Assembly: GCF_020283565.1 (NCBI RefSeq)
Contig: NC_060062.1
Span: 27,278,251 to 27,342,250 of the forward strand
Direction of reading: 5' to 3'
Source of the DNA: Trifolium pratense
Lineage: Eukaryota; Streptophyta; Magnoliopsida; Fabales; Fabaceae
Length of the DNA stretch: 64,000 nt
The notes beneath the pieces were generated by a model. That model was given only the letters and a program-made list of their open reading frames with translations, was not told where the DNA came from and did not search any database. Shown in pieces: positions 45,324 to 56,900 of the stretch (position 1 is the first letter of the stretch; every line of letters begins with the position of its first letter). The position numbers were made by a program, and so were the translations under genes.

Positions 45324-47717
45324 ATGTCTGGAGAAGACGATAGTACTAGAACAACAGGTGAGGCCAGTGGTGCTGGTGGTGGTCCTAGAAATGCTTTTGG
45401 TTTTGACTACTTAAGTAATGAATCACATGAACATAGTGACAATAGAAAAGCCCCTATATTCAATGGTGATGCATCATTATTTGAGTGGTGGAAAGAAAGA
45501 CTGTATATCAATATTACTGCTATTGATCATGAGCTGTGGGATTTGGTTGAGTTGGGGGTAACTTTTGAAAACTTAAATGAACATGGAAGACTGTCCATTG
45601 AGCACAGAAAGTTACTCTCACCAGCTAACTTAAAAACCTACACAAAACATCACAGAGTAAAGGACATTGTTGTTGGTGCTATTAGACATGAGGATTATGT
45701 CAGAATAGAAGACAAGTCCTCAGCTAAATCTATCTTTGACTCTATGTGTGCTACCTATGATGGTAATGAAAAGGTTCAAGAGGCTAAGGCTAGTCTCTTG
45801 ATAAGGCAATATGAACTCTTCACCATGCAACAAGATGAAAGCATTGAGACTATGTTTACAAGGTTTCAAATCCTTGTATCTGGTCTTAAAGCTCTTAAGA
45901 GGAGTTACTCCACCTATGACCATGTCCAGAAGATTCTGAGGAGTCTTCCTATTGCATGGAGACCTAAGGTCACTGCAATAGAGGAAGCTCAAAATCTCAA
46001 GACTCTGAGTCTTGAGGCTCTGATAAGCAATCTCAGAAGCCATGAGATGGTTCTAAATGCTGATTCAGAAGCTAAGAAGAAGTCCAAGTCTGTGGCTTTA
46101 CAGTCAACTAGGGCTCCTTCTAAAGCTCTTAAGACTCAGCTTCTTGACATTTAAGAGGAATCTTCTGCAGATGGTCAAGAGGAAGAAATGGGGGAAGACG
46201 AGTTTGCCTTATTCACTAAGTTTCAGCAATGGAACAGGTTTAACAAAAGAAACTTCAGAGGAAACAGCTCAAGAAATTTTGTCAACAAAAAGGATGATCA
46301 GAAGAACTGCTTCAACTGTAAGAAGCCAGGACATTTTATTGCTGACTGTCCAGAAATGTCTACCAAAGACAAAAGCAAAAGATACAGCTCAAAGAAGTAA
46401 CAATTTAAGAGCAAATTGAAAAAGAGTCTGATGGCTACTTTTGAGGAGCTATCATCTGAGGAAGAAGTTGAGGAAGAGGAAGAGGCAAATCTAGCCCTAA
46501 TGGCTTCAACCGACTCAGATGCAGATTCAGAGGATGAATCAGAATCAGATTCAGAAGTTACAGATGAGGTATTTTCTGATTGTTCTAAACCTCAACTTAT
46601 AACTGCGCTTAACAAGGTCATTGAGAAACATCTTAGAGTGTTAAGTAAACAAAAAGCTTTACAAGAAAAGCTTAACACTCTGACTGAATAGGAAGGTTAT
46701 TTTCAAGGTCTATATCAAGAAACTCTGAACAGAGTGAATGATCTTGAAAAGGGCTGTGCTGTGTGTCACAAACCTATTGATGAGCAGGAAATGGCTCTTC
46801 ACCAGTTTGTGCATCTCAACCTTGGGAAGAGCAAGACTGCAAATTGGATTTATAATGTCATGAGACATAGAGGAGAAGGAGTTGGCTACGAATATGGTAG
46901 AACATATTCAAAGCTAAAGACCTTTGCCAAAAAGGTTGGAAAATCTTGGGTTTATTATGTTGTTCCACAAAGTGAAGAGGGAAAGAATTTTGGTACTCTG
47001 GAAAATGAGGATGATGATCTGAGAAAATTAGAAGCTGACAGCTCAGAGGAACCAAGTTCCTCAGGATCTGGGAAGAAAAGTTCAGAAGATATAAGTTATT
47101 CAGAACCTGAGAATATTAGTTCAGATGTTCTGAAAACTTCAAAATCTGAGACTTCAACTTCTAGAACCAAAGGAACTTCAGTACCTGAGGCAAGTCAATC
47201 TAAAAGCTCAGAAGTTTTTAAAAGAAAAAATTTAAACTCCAAACCTCAGAGGCAATACAGAACTCAGATTATTTATGATTCTAGAGTCAGTAGATATAAC
47301 CAATCAGAACAACGGATTGGTGATAGATACAAATTCTGGAATCATAAACAATCCAAATCCTGGAATAATAACAACTCTCAAACAAAGAAAAAATTTCAAA
47401 AAGGTTATTATTCCAAATCAAAATCTTTCTCTAACACTCAGCAACATAGTAAACATTTGTGGACTAACAAGCGTGGACCCAGAAGAAAATGGGTACCAAA
47501 AGCTGAAATAATGTACCATTCAGATTTACCAACTAGGAAAGGATATATCCTGCCTAAAGCATGGAAACAAGTCCAATGCAGAGGAAGAAGGGCTTATGTC
47601 CTAGACAAATGGCTGACAGGCTCTCAAGTTTGCAATCAGAACTTGAGAAATGAAGAGGAAGAATACTGGGATGACTTTATCATTAACTGTGATGAAGAAT
47701 TCTACCGCAATGATTAA
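45324..47717 (+). pseudogene. Copia gag, long form, with three stop codons
   Basis: A single reading frame across 798 codons broken only by TAA at 46152, TAA at 46398 and TAG at 46689. It starts MSGEDDSTRTTGEASGAGGG. The UBN2-type capsid core includes FEWWKERLY, IFDSMCATYDGN and LLIRQYELFTMQQDESIETM. A CCHC knuckle CFNCKKPGHFIADC lies at about 46310-46350, then an acidic Ser/Glu region. An additional C-terminal section has CAVCHKPID...H and a Ser-rich tail ending near RGPRRKWVPK, as in Sirevirus gag. It forms virus-like particles in active elements; this copy cannot make full-length protein. Confidence 0.85.
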
Positions 47718-49821
47718 GTTGTTTCTCATACAGCCTACCACTCAAGGAAGTATCATGAATCACTCATGGTATCTGGATAGTGGATGTTCAAGGCATATGA
47801 CTGGTGACAAACAACTATTCTCTAAGTTGACTCTAAAAGAAGGAGGATCTGTTGGCTTTGGAGGCAATCAAAAGGGAAAAATAATAGGTACAGGTACAGT
47901 AGGTAATTCTTCTCTTTCTATTAATGATGTTTGGTTAGTTGATGGACTCAAGCATAACCTATAGAGCATAAGTCAATTTTGCGACAATGGTTATGTAGTT
48001 GTCTTCATTAAGGAATCATGTACTGTGTCTAAACAATCTGACAACTCCATTGTATTCAAAGGTTTGAGAAAGAACAATGTTTATAAAATTAATCTTTCTG
48101 ATTTGAATGAACAAAAAGTGGTGTGTCTTTTGACCTTGAGTGAAGAAAAATGGATCTGGCATAAGAGGTTAGGCCATGCTAACTGGAGGTTAATCTCTAA
48201 GCTTAGCAAGCTTGACCTTGTCAGAGGTTTACCAAAAATCAAATATCACTCAAACACACTTTGTGGTTCTTGTAAAAAAGGAAAGATTACAAAATCTTAT
48301 TTTAAACCCAAAAACATTGTTTCTACCTCAAGACCATTGGAACTTCTTCACATTGATTTGTTTGGGCCAGTTAACACTGCCTCTATCAATGGAAAGAAGT
48401 ATGGATTAGTAATTGTTGATGATTACAGTAGATGAACTTGGGTAAAATTCCTAAGAACAAAAGATGAAGCTTATGATGAGTTTAGCATCTTTTGCAAACA
48501 AATTCAAAATGAAAAAAGCTACACTATTTTAAAAGTTAGAAGTGATCATGGTGGAGAATTTGAAAATGAACCTTTTGAAAACTTTTGTGAAAAATATGGC
48601 ATCTTGCATGAATTCTCTTCTCCTAGAACTCCTCAACAAAATGAGGTTGTAGAAAGGAAAAATAGAACTCTGCAAGAAATGGCCAGAACCATGATGCATG
48701 AAACTAATGTAGCAAAGTTTTTATGGGCAGAAGCTGTAAACACAACATGTTATGTTCAAAATAGAATCTATATCAGATCTAAGTTGAACAAAACTGCTTA
48801 TGAATTGTTCAAAGGAAGAAAACCTGACATTTCTTATTTTCATCAGTTTGGATGTACGTGTTACATTTTAAACAACAAAGTCCATCTAAAGAAATTTGAT
48901 GCTAGAGGTTATAAGGGTATCTTTATAGGATACTCTGAACGCTCAAAAGCATACAGACTGTATATTTCTGAAACACATACTGTGGAAGAAACTATATATG
49001 CATGTCAAGTTTGATGACAAAGAGTCTGACCAAGTGTCAGAGCTTGTGGAAGGTTTGTCTAGATTTCAGGTATCAGAGGATCAGTATTCAGATATTCCAA
49101 ACTACTCAGAACATTCATTCTCTGAAGAACCTCTGAACATGATAGTTCCCACAGACCCTGAACATCAAAGCAATGAAGCAGCTGTTTAACCTGTTGTTGA
49201 TGAGTCTGAAGATGATGAACCCCCTAGAAACACTTTCAAATACAAATCATCACATCCAGAGGAACTGATCTTAGGCAACAAAGATAGTCCAAGAAAGACA
49301 AGATCTCAACTGAGAAATGAGGAGTCTTTAATTGGTCTTATTTCAATGATGGAACCTTCAAAGATTGATGAAGCTCTGAAAGATGATGCTTGGATAGTAG
49401 CAATGCAAGAAGAGCTGAATCAATTTCAAAGGAATGATGTATGGACTCTAGTGCCCAAACCTTCACACAAGAACATTATTGGAACAAAATGGGTATTCAG
49501 AAACAAGCTGAATGAACAAGGTGAAGTGGTAAGAAACAAGGCTAGACTGGTTGCACAAGGTTATAGTCAGCAAGAGGGGATTGACTATACTGAAACCTTT
49601 GCACCAGTAGCTAGACTTGAAGCTATCAGGTTACTTCTATCTTATGCTGTTAATCATGGAATAACTTTGTATCAAATGGATTTTAAAAGTGACTTCTTAA
49701 ATGGTTTTATTTCTGAAGAAGTGTATGTTAAGCAACCTCCTGGTTTTGAAGATGTCTCAAACCCAGAACATGTTTTCAGATTGAAGAAATCACTGTATGG
49801 TCTGAAACAAGCTCCAAGAGC
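47650..49821 (+). pseudogene. Copia pol: protease, integrase, partial RT
   Basis: Pol lies in the +1 frame relative to gag and overlaps it by 68 bases. Protease: SWYLDSGCSRHMTG. Gag-pre-integrase zinc finger: WHKRLGHANWR and CGSCKKGK. Integrase: DLFGPV, VRSDHGGEFEN and PQQNEVVERKNRT (usually PQQNGV; Glu retained). Stops replace Leu near 47963 and Trp at 48433. A one-base shift near 49000 moves to the third frame, with a further stop at 49187. RT runs from [15 protein letters not shown] through [15 protein letters not shown] and [10 protein letters not shown] to [10 protein letters not shown], then breaks at 49821 before the YVDD motif. Confidence 0.88.
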
Positions 49822-50071
49822 TGATTGTTTCACTTATTATCTAACTTTTGATTTATCCACAAAAAGAAATGATCTAAAGACTATGATTGATTGATACAAT
49901 TAAGGTTAAGATTAGTGATAGGAAAACTATTTAGGATTTATATATATAGATTAAGCTTCTGAAAGTCACATATATTCAAACTTCAAAGCCACCCACAACC
50001 TCCTGCTCCATAAGTGTATGAATAGCCACTATTATATATAGTATTCGTGTAATGTTATTATTATTATTTTT

Positions 50072-50200
50072 TCCAAGTAGTTTAGTGGCTAAAAAATCCA
50101 CTTTAAAGGTGAATAAGTGAAGTGTCTCGGGTTCGAATCCGGCCTCCTACACATATAATGTGATATCTCTGTCAACCGAGCTAAGCTCACGAGGACTTCA
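50072..50200 (+). repeat. tRNA-derived SINE, copy B
   Basis: Copy B partner of 26955-27085, differing at a few bases (CTCCTACAC for CTCCTGCAC, ATATCTCTG for ATATCCCTG). Confidence 0.7.
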
Positions 50201-50224
50201 TGTAATTTATACTATATATGAAGA

Positions 50225-50425
50225 GAATACATGAGTTCTAGTGTGGACTTTTCATAATTCCAACAATACCCTTGATTTTTTTACTAGCAACAAAAATCTT
50301 TTATTTTATTAACAAAGTTACCATAACATAAGACACATTTTTTTTTTAGCTAACAAATTCACCCTAACATAAGACATTTTTTTTTATATATAAGTTAGAC
50401 ATGTCTGACCGGCTGATTTTATTAA
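50225..50425 (+). mobile_element. decayed Helitron, copy B
   Basis: Partner of 27110-27298, interrupted at its right edge by the MITE at 50426. Confidence 0.5.
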
Positions 50426-50600
50426 GGGTCATGCTAAACAGTGTCCCTGGGGCACTAGTTAAGCATACAAAAAGAGAAACAAATGATAAATTTAATGATG
50501 AGAGAGAATAACTTTTCACATCATTAAAACATTGAATGCACAATTTACGAGATAAAACTTCTATATTTGTATCCTTAACTAGTGCCCCAGGGGCACTGTT
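50426..50600. mobile_element. MITE of 175 bp, copy B only
   Basis: Arms GGGTCATGCTAAACAGTG and CCCTGGGGCACTAGTTAAG face CTTAACTAGTGCCCCAGGGGCACTG-type sequence at the right. Copy A has ATTAAATACCATGG here without the element. The outer nine bases of the right arm are missing, so insertion was followed by a small end deletion, or the copy A site was altered. Confidence 0.75.
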
Positions 50601-50724
50601 TACCATGGGTAGTAATTTCCAAACCACCTTCCGCCACTGCAACGACGTCATTTTAAAGATAAAACAACTCTTCAAACATGATTGTAAACATTCTCCGCAC
50701 ATAGAGAATCCACCGAACACTCAA

Positions 50725-50963
50725 CCACAAAATAAAAGGAAAGTTACTCCTTTCTCGTTCACAGTCGTTTGTGATCAATACATTCAGCAAGTGTTCTGAT
50801 ATAAAAATGAGAATATAAAAATATTAATAAAATGGTATAAAAGTGTGTTTTCAGAGTAAACATGAATTTTAAAAAGGATGAAAATGTTTTTATCATCCAG
50901 CTACGTCCATTTCAACAATAAAAATACAAATATAAACAAACTTGGAAAATTTTAGCAATATAA
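50725..50963 (-). pseudogene. NCR peptide relic, copy B
   Basis: Same lesions as 27425-27674, including the frameshift in the GATCACAAACGACTG segment and loss of the ATG, so it was already dead before duplication. Extra differences (a short deletion around 50927-50933) arose later. Confidence 0.65.
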
Positions 50964-51835
50964 TTTTTCTCATATTTTAATTAAAAAAAGTGATGAATTT
51001 TATTTTTTTAAATGCCTTTTTAAATTATGAATTCAACATTTTTAATAAAGAAAAAGGGTTTATACGTGAATGTTATAAAAGATAAAGGATTTAAACGGAG
51101 AGAGAAAAAAAAAAAAGACCAAAGTGTTATAAATGATAACTAATGCGGATAACTAACTGTTCAACCCCAGAGCGGATAACTAACGTGTTCCGCTTTTTTT
51201 GTTTTTTAACAGTATTCTATGGTCGGTCCGCCACCCCTGGATGCCGAAGGCGTTCTTGGGGTAATCTCGTAGTGTTACAAAAATAAAAATAACGAATTAA
51301 AGTGTTACAAAAAAAAAAAAACTTGCTAAAAAAAAAGTGTTACAAAAAAAAAGAAGATAAATTAGCACCCCTAATGTTATTTTGCCATATTTTAATATTG
51401 CGCGTGATACTCTTATTTCTAAAAAAAAAAAAAACTTATAATTTTTTTGTGTTGCTTTTTACACTATTATACATGAGCTTGCTCAGTGGCGGATCCAGGA
51501 CCTCAGGTCAGTGGGTGCAAAGTTTTTAATTTCAACAAATAATTTTTATAAAATATAAATTAAAACAAAAACTTAGTAAAAAATATATAAATATTCAAAT
51601 TAGAGTGAGCTCATATGTATAATTATTTATATTATAGTGTGGTTATCTCAATAAATATCAAATTTGCACCAAATAAATTCATCAATCACCATAGCATCTT
51701 GGCGATCTTATTACATATTAACCCGTGAACGTGGGTTTGATCTCACTTATGCTGAATTTTTTTTATTTAAGAATTACAGTACTTAAATAACAGTAAGAAG
51801 ATAATAAATAGGAGAATGTTAACTTGTGCCCTTAA

Positions 51836-52450
51836 CAGTGGCGTCTACACCACATGTACCACATGTGCTATGGCCTAAGGCCCCATAAAAAATAGGGGCC
51901 TCTAAAAAAAAATTATAGGATAGTAGTATTAATAAATGAGAGGTATAAAATTAGGGATTATAGCCTTTTAAATGAGAGATTGTGTTGTCCCGATATTTGA
52001 GATTATCTTTATTCTAAAACGAGAGATTTATTAGTTACTGCCTCCGGTCCTATATATAAGAAAAATTTTGCTTTTTAGGTTCATTGTAAAATGAATGTAT
52101 CTAGACTATATTTAGATACATTCATTTTACAATGAACCTAAAAAACAAAATTTTTCTTATATATAAGATCGAATGGAGTACAAAATATCCTAAAAGATAT
52201 TTTTCTATTGTGAATAATTTTTTTAGACGGTAATTGTTATACTATAGTTTTATCAAATGGATAAAACTATAGTATAATAGCGATTGTCCTATTTATCAAA
52301 CATTTTTTATAGTAGTGAAAAAATGATTATTTTTTAGTGTTATCGATGTTATTTGTAATTTAAATCGATGATAATTCTTTTGATTTTTTCTTTTATTAGG
52401 GCCTATTTTTAATAATGCACTAGGTCTCCAAAAAGTTGGAGACGCCCCTG
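51836..52450. mobile_element. hAT-type MITE, copy B only, 8-bp target duplication
   Basis: Starts CAGTGGCGTCTACACC, ends GTTGGAGACGCCCCTG; exact flanks GCCCTTAA (51828-51835 and 52451-52458). It sits inside the older MITE arm TTAACTTGTGCCCTTAA, and copy A lacks it. Confidence 0.93.
52038..52178. mobile_element. Stowaway-like MITE inside the hAT-type MITE
   Basis: 141 bp, almost one long palindrome: CTGCCTCCGGTCCTATATAT at one end and TATATAAGATCGAATGGAG at the other, with arms TTTTTAGGTTCATTGTAAAA facing the exact inverse. TA on both sides (52036-52037 and 52179-52180). Confidence 0.85.
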
Positions 52451-53934
52451 GCCCTTAAGGCACAAGTTAACATGCTGTCAAAAAAGTCAAGATGAGAGTA
52501 AATAAGAGTAATCCAACGGGGAGGGTTGTTGCAAAGGGTGCAGAAATAAACAAATTAGAATAACAGGTGTAGTTATTAACAATTGAGGGGCTGCAGTAGC
52601 CCACCCTGGACATAAGGTAGATCCGCCCCCGAGCTTGCTCACCTTTGAATCTACTTCCCAAAAGCCATTCACATAATCTATAAAAATATATTAAATTAAA
52701 ATATAGTTTTGGTGTAGCCTATTTTCTTTATGTTTTTTTTTTTGGCAGGTTTTCTTTATGATTTTATCCTTTTTAAAATTTAATATAATTCTCAACTTCC
52801 AAAAATAGATGAATCAATCTTGATAGATATGATTATGGAGTATGAGAAGGATTAAAATACTAGTTCATCCAAATTGGACTACAATCGTCAGGACTCAGAA
52901 TTGTGAGAGTTTATTATATGGCTGAGATAACCTCCTAAATTCTACACAAAATCTTTTATGTTCTAGAAATATTTTACAAAAATGTATTTGGTACAACTTC
53001 CCAATTTTTACACAATACTTATTAGTCTAGTACTTGGTATATACTCTTTGCTTACAATTTTTTATTTTTTTTTATCTTCAGAAAAAATCATAAATATCAC
53101 TTCAAACTCACACAAATTTATTTTAGAGTATTTATTTTTGGAATTTAAAAATTCTAGTTGTGTTTATTTATTTTTGAAAACATGATCCAGTTTAGAATTT
53201 TGACCTATTGAGTGGTGCTAGACTTTTTACGGAAAACATGTCGTACGATATATTCTGAAGATATTTATATTTATTTGGTAACAAAGAAGGAAAGTCAGAT
53301 TCTTTATTAGCTATATTTGGGAAGAAACCCTCTTTCCTTTCTTGAAAATTCAGCCACACACAGTCACACACAATTCTAATCAGGTTTTCTCTTTCTCCTT
53401 CCTTTCATTTTCTTTCTCTTTTTGTATCTTCCTCACCTCTCAATCAATTTCATCATGTTTTCTTTCTATTATTGGCAACAAGTTTATTTAATATTCATTT
53501 ACTTATTTATTAATTTTCACTTAGAACTTGAGTTCATTCAACAAAATCTTAACCAACCAAAACCCAAAAAGATAATTCCTTTTAGTTTATTATTGTTCAT
53601 GTTTTCTCTTACAAAATTTTCTTTATTATTAAAGGCCATATTTTTTTTGAATCGGCTAAATCTTATTAATTAACAAATATTCTAAACAAAAAGTATAAGT
53701 GATTGTCAGATCAAATAAATAAAGACGTACAAGATGATGAAAACACCTTAATGACCAGATCTGAAACTAGGGTTTTGGTGACTTCATGTTGGTTAGTAAA
53801 TAAACAAAAACCCCCCAAAAAATATACATAACATATACATCTGATTTTCTTAATTATTACATGTTTTATGTGTATATTTTATTTACTATAAAAATCATAA
53901 TTTTTTTTTTAAATGTAAAGGAAGATTAATCTTA

Positions 53935-56900
53935 ATGGCAAGGCAAAAGATAAAGATAAAGAAAATAGATAATGCAACAGCAAGACAAGTGACATTTTCA
54001 AAGAGAAGAAGAGGGATTTTCAAGAAAGCTGAAGAGCTTTCAGTGTTGTGTGATGCTGAAGTTGGTCTTGTGATTTTCTCAACAACTGGAAAACTCTATG
54101 AATATGCCAGCTCTAGGTACGTACAGTATTTACTTTGTAATTACTATTTTGTACTTTTTTTTTCACTTCTTTCGAGTTTTTGTATTTGTTTGCTGAATGG
54201 TAAGGGAAAAACGGCCCCTACCAACCAAGTACTTTCTTTCAAGTTTGAATTTATGTGTGTTCATGTCATCATATTTATGTTTCATATCTAATTTAGAGGA
54301 GGAAACAAAGATTAAAAAAGACAAAAATATAGTGCTCATAAGTATCATTTTTTTTAATACTCCCTCCGTGATATTTTATTCCTTCCGTAATATTTTATAA
54401 GTAAATTTTACATTTATTAATTCATTGCATTATCAATATATTTAGACTATAATAAAATTCTGATATATTAATTATGCAATAAATTTAGAAAGATTAAATT
54501 TGTTTATAAAATGTCACAAATAGAGTATAATGCTAAACAATTAATTTTAATATTGTTAGGTTGAATAATTTTATTCAATTTAAATTCTAAATTTTATGAT
54601 TTGTGATTTTTAATGGTATTTGTCATTTTGTGTGCAAATAAAAAACAAAGACAAAATTGTTTTTTTTTTTATTTTTTTAAATTATTATGATATTGGTATG
54701 AATTTTTTTATAGTAATCAAGAAGTAGTTATTTTTAAAGAATACTGTTATATAGTACGACATAAATTGCACGAGAAGGGCAAGAATGTATAGGTGTCATG
54801 CTTTAGGTACATCAAAGTATATTATCTCCTTCAATAGCAGAAATCAGACGGTGTGTTGGTATTAAATATACGGCTCAGATCATTTCACATATTTCGTTAG
54901 TTGATTTTTCATAACAATAAGCCTTATTGATTTTTTAAAGGACAAAGATGTACTAGTTATTAGGATTAGCTAGGTAGCAATTTAGTGTACGTTTTACTTT
55001 TTCTTAAATTGATAACTATAAGATACATGTGAAAATTTCATGTTATCCAACTTAATAATTTGACACATCATCACTTTCATGAGTATTTTGTGTCATATTT
55101 AAAAGTTAGTAAATAATTTCAATAAATTGGTAATAAATTCTATTTAAATATGAATATAATAAGGAATAAACAAACTTTCTTATCGTAAAACAAAAGGAAC
55201 AAAATTTTTTTAAAAAAAAACTTTAGTTTTACAAAAATATATATAAAGATCTAATCTTTTGTGTAATTTTTGCGGGGCCTATGTTTTTACTCTTATTATC
55301 GAAGTTTTCAATTTTTTACTATTTTTTTAGACCTATATTTATAATTATATATTAATACGAGAACATAATCTTTTGTGTGATTTCTGGGGACCTATGTGTT
55401 TTTTTTTGGTACATGGGGACTTATGTGTTTTACTCATATTAATAAGCTTGCCCGTTATTTTATAACATCTGCGGAACCTATATTTAAACTCATACATTAA
55501 TATGGATATTTTTTTGTTTGTGTGGTTTCTACGGGGCTTATACTTTTAATTAAGTTGTTTGTAACAAAAATAAAATAAAAATTAAGTTGCCTATTTTTTT
55601 TACTATTTTACTGGTTATACTCATATTTAATACAATGACCTAATTATTTTGATGATTGATGCGAGACCTATATTTTCACCTATATTTTCACTAACATATT
55701 AATACGATTGCCTATTTTTTAATAATTTTTACGGGACTATATTTATACTCATATATACTCATATATTAATACCTGGACATAAGTTTTTTCGTGTTTTTCA
55801 ACACCTATAATTTTACTAATATATTAATAAGGTAGCCCTTTTTTTTCTTCATAATTTCTACATTATCTATATTTATATTCCTATATTAATACGGAGACCT
55901 AAAGTTTTTTTGTGATGGTTTTACCATTGTTCTTTTTCTATTTTTTTTGCCAAATATTATATCCTTCCTATTTTTTTATCTGTTAATCTACTTTCCAATA
56001 ACTTTCAACTTACCAAGTGAGGAGCGGCAACGCCGCGACTCCCGTGCGGACGCACGAGTGTCCTGCACTACAAGAAATATTCCATATACCAACGGACACC
56101 TTTAGCCACAGTAGTTCTAGCCGTAGGTGTAGGTGTCTCTTATCCGTGGGTATAGGTCTGGAAATTTTTTTTCACATTTCCCGCTGTGAATTTGGTGAAT
56201 ATTGAACGCGCGGGGTTATTGCCCTCCTTAATTTTTTGCTTATTTTGATTTTGATTTCCGAAAATAATAAGAAAAAAAACTCAAAAGATCTCAAACCCTA
56301 ACATCATCACATTCTCTTTCCCATCGCTTAATCCTTCGGTCTCCCACTGAGTCGACCGCCGCTCTCTCCCACTGAGTCGACCGCCGCTCTCTTTCCCATC
56401 TCTTTCCCGCCGCTCTTTCCCATCGCTTTCTTCGCGAGGTAAGTTCTCCTCAATTGTGTTTAGCTTTAATTTCAATTGTGTTTTCCTCAAATCTCATATA
56501 AAATCCCCAATTGATTTTGTCGCTCCTTACATCTGTCATTAGCTTTAATTTGAATTGTGTGTTCTTCCTCAAATCCCATATAAAAACCCTAATTGACTTT
56601 GTTGTTCCTTAAATTTGTGGTTAGCTTTAGTTTCAATTGTTCCCCAATGCACCGATCTAGAATATGAAATGGTTTAACTAGTCTTTTAGAGTTATTGATC
56701 TTCTCATCAATCTCACAAATTTATATAATTGGTTGTGTTGTATATGTTTTAATTTTACAGGAGGCTTACTCTCCCATCCAAATCAGCTCATGGTAATGCT
56801 AAGATGAAAAGCACTGATGGATTCTTTTGAAGACATAAAATAACCATGTTCAAGTGTAGATTCAAGTCATCATTCAACAAGGTTGAAAAACTCAAAAGTG

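Larger units (their letters stand above)
26704..49821 (+). repeat. tandem segmental duplication, copy A
   Basis: From TGATTGTTTCACTTATT at 26704, the sequence matches 49822 onward, interrupted only by copy-specific insertions and deletions. The matched content includes a SINE, a Helitron remnant, an NCR relic, a hAT element, the whole MADS gene and about 2.7 kb downstream of it. Matching can be followed to the end of the window (copy A about 43480). The junction with copy B lies inside a Copia reverse transcriptase. Confidence 0.9.
44170..49821 (+). mobile_element. Copia (Sirevirus-like) LTR retrotransposon, 3-prime truncated
   Basis: The 5-prime LTR is 44170-45253 (TGTTGGAACAAAATTG to CACCTTCA). 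A primer site like TTGATATCTAGAGC follows, then gag, protease, integrase and RT in Copia order (integrase before RT). Translation ends in mid-RT at 49821, where duplicated Helitron sequence begins. RNase H and the 3-prime LTR are absent from the window. A long gag and the LTR start resemble legume Sirevirus (SIRE/Maximus) elements. Few nonsense changes suggest a fairly young copy. Confidence 0.88.
51484..52631. mobile_element. hAT-type element, copy B, with nested insertions
   Basis: Starts CAGTGGCGGATCCAGGA, ends GTAGATCCGCCCCCG, flanked by exact AGCTTGCT (51476-51483 and 52632-52639). It is the less trimmed partner of 28163-28843 and contains the MITE remnant, a second hAT-type MITE and a Stowaway. 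Confidence 0.85.
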
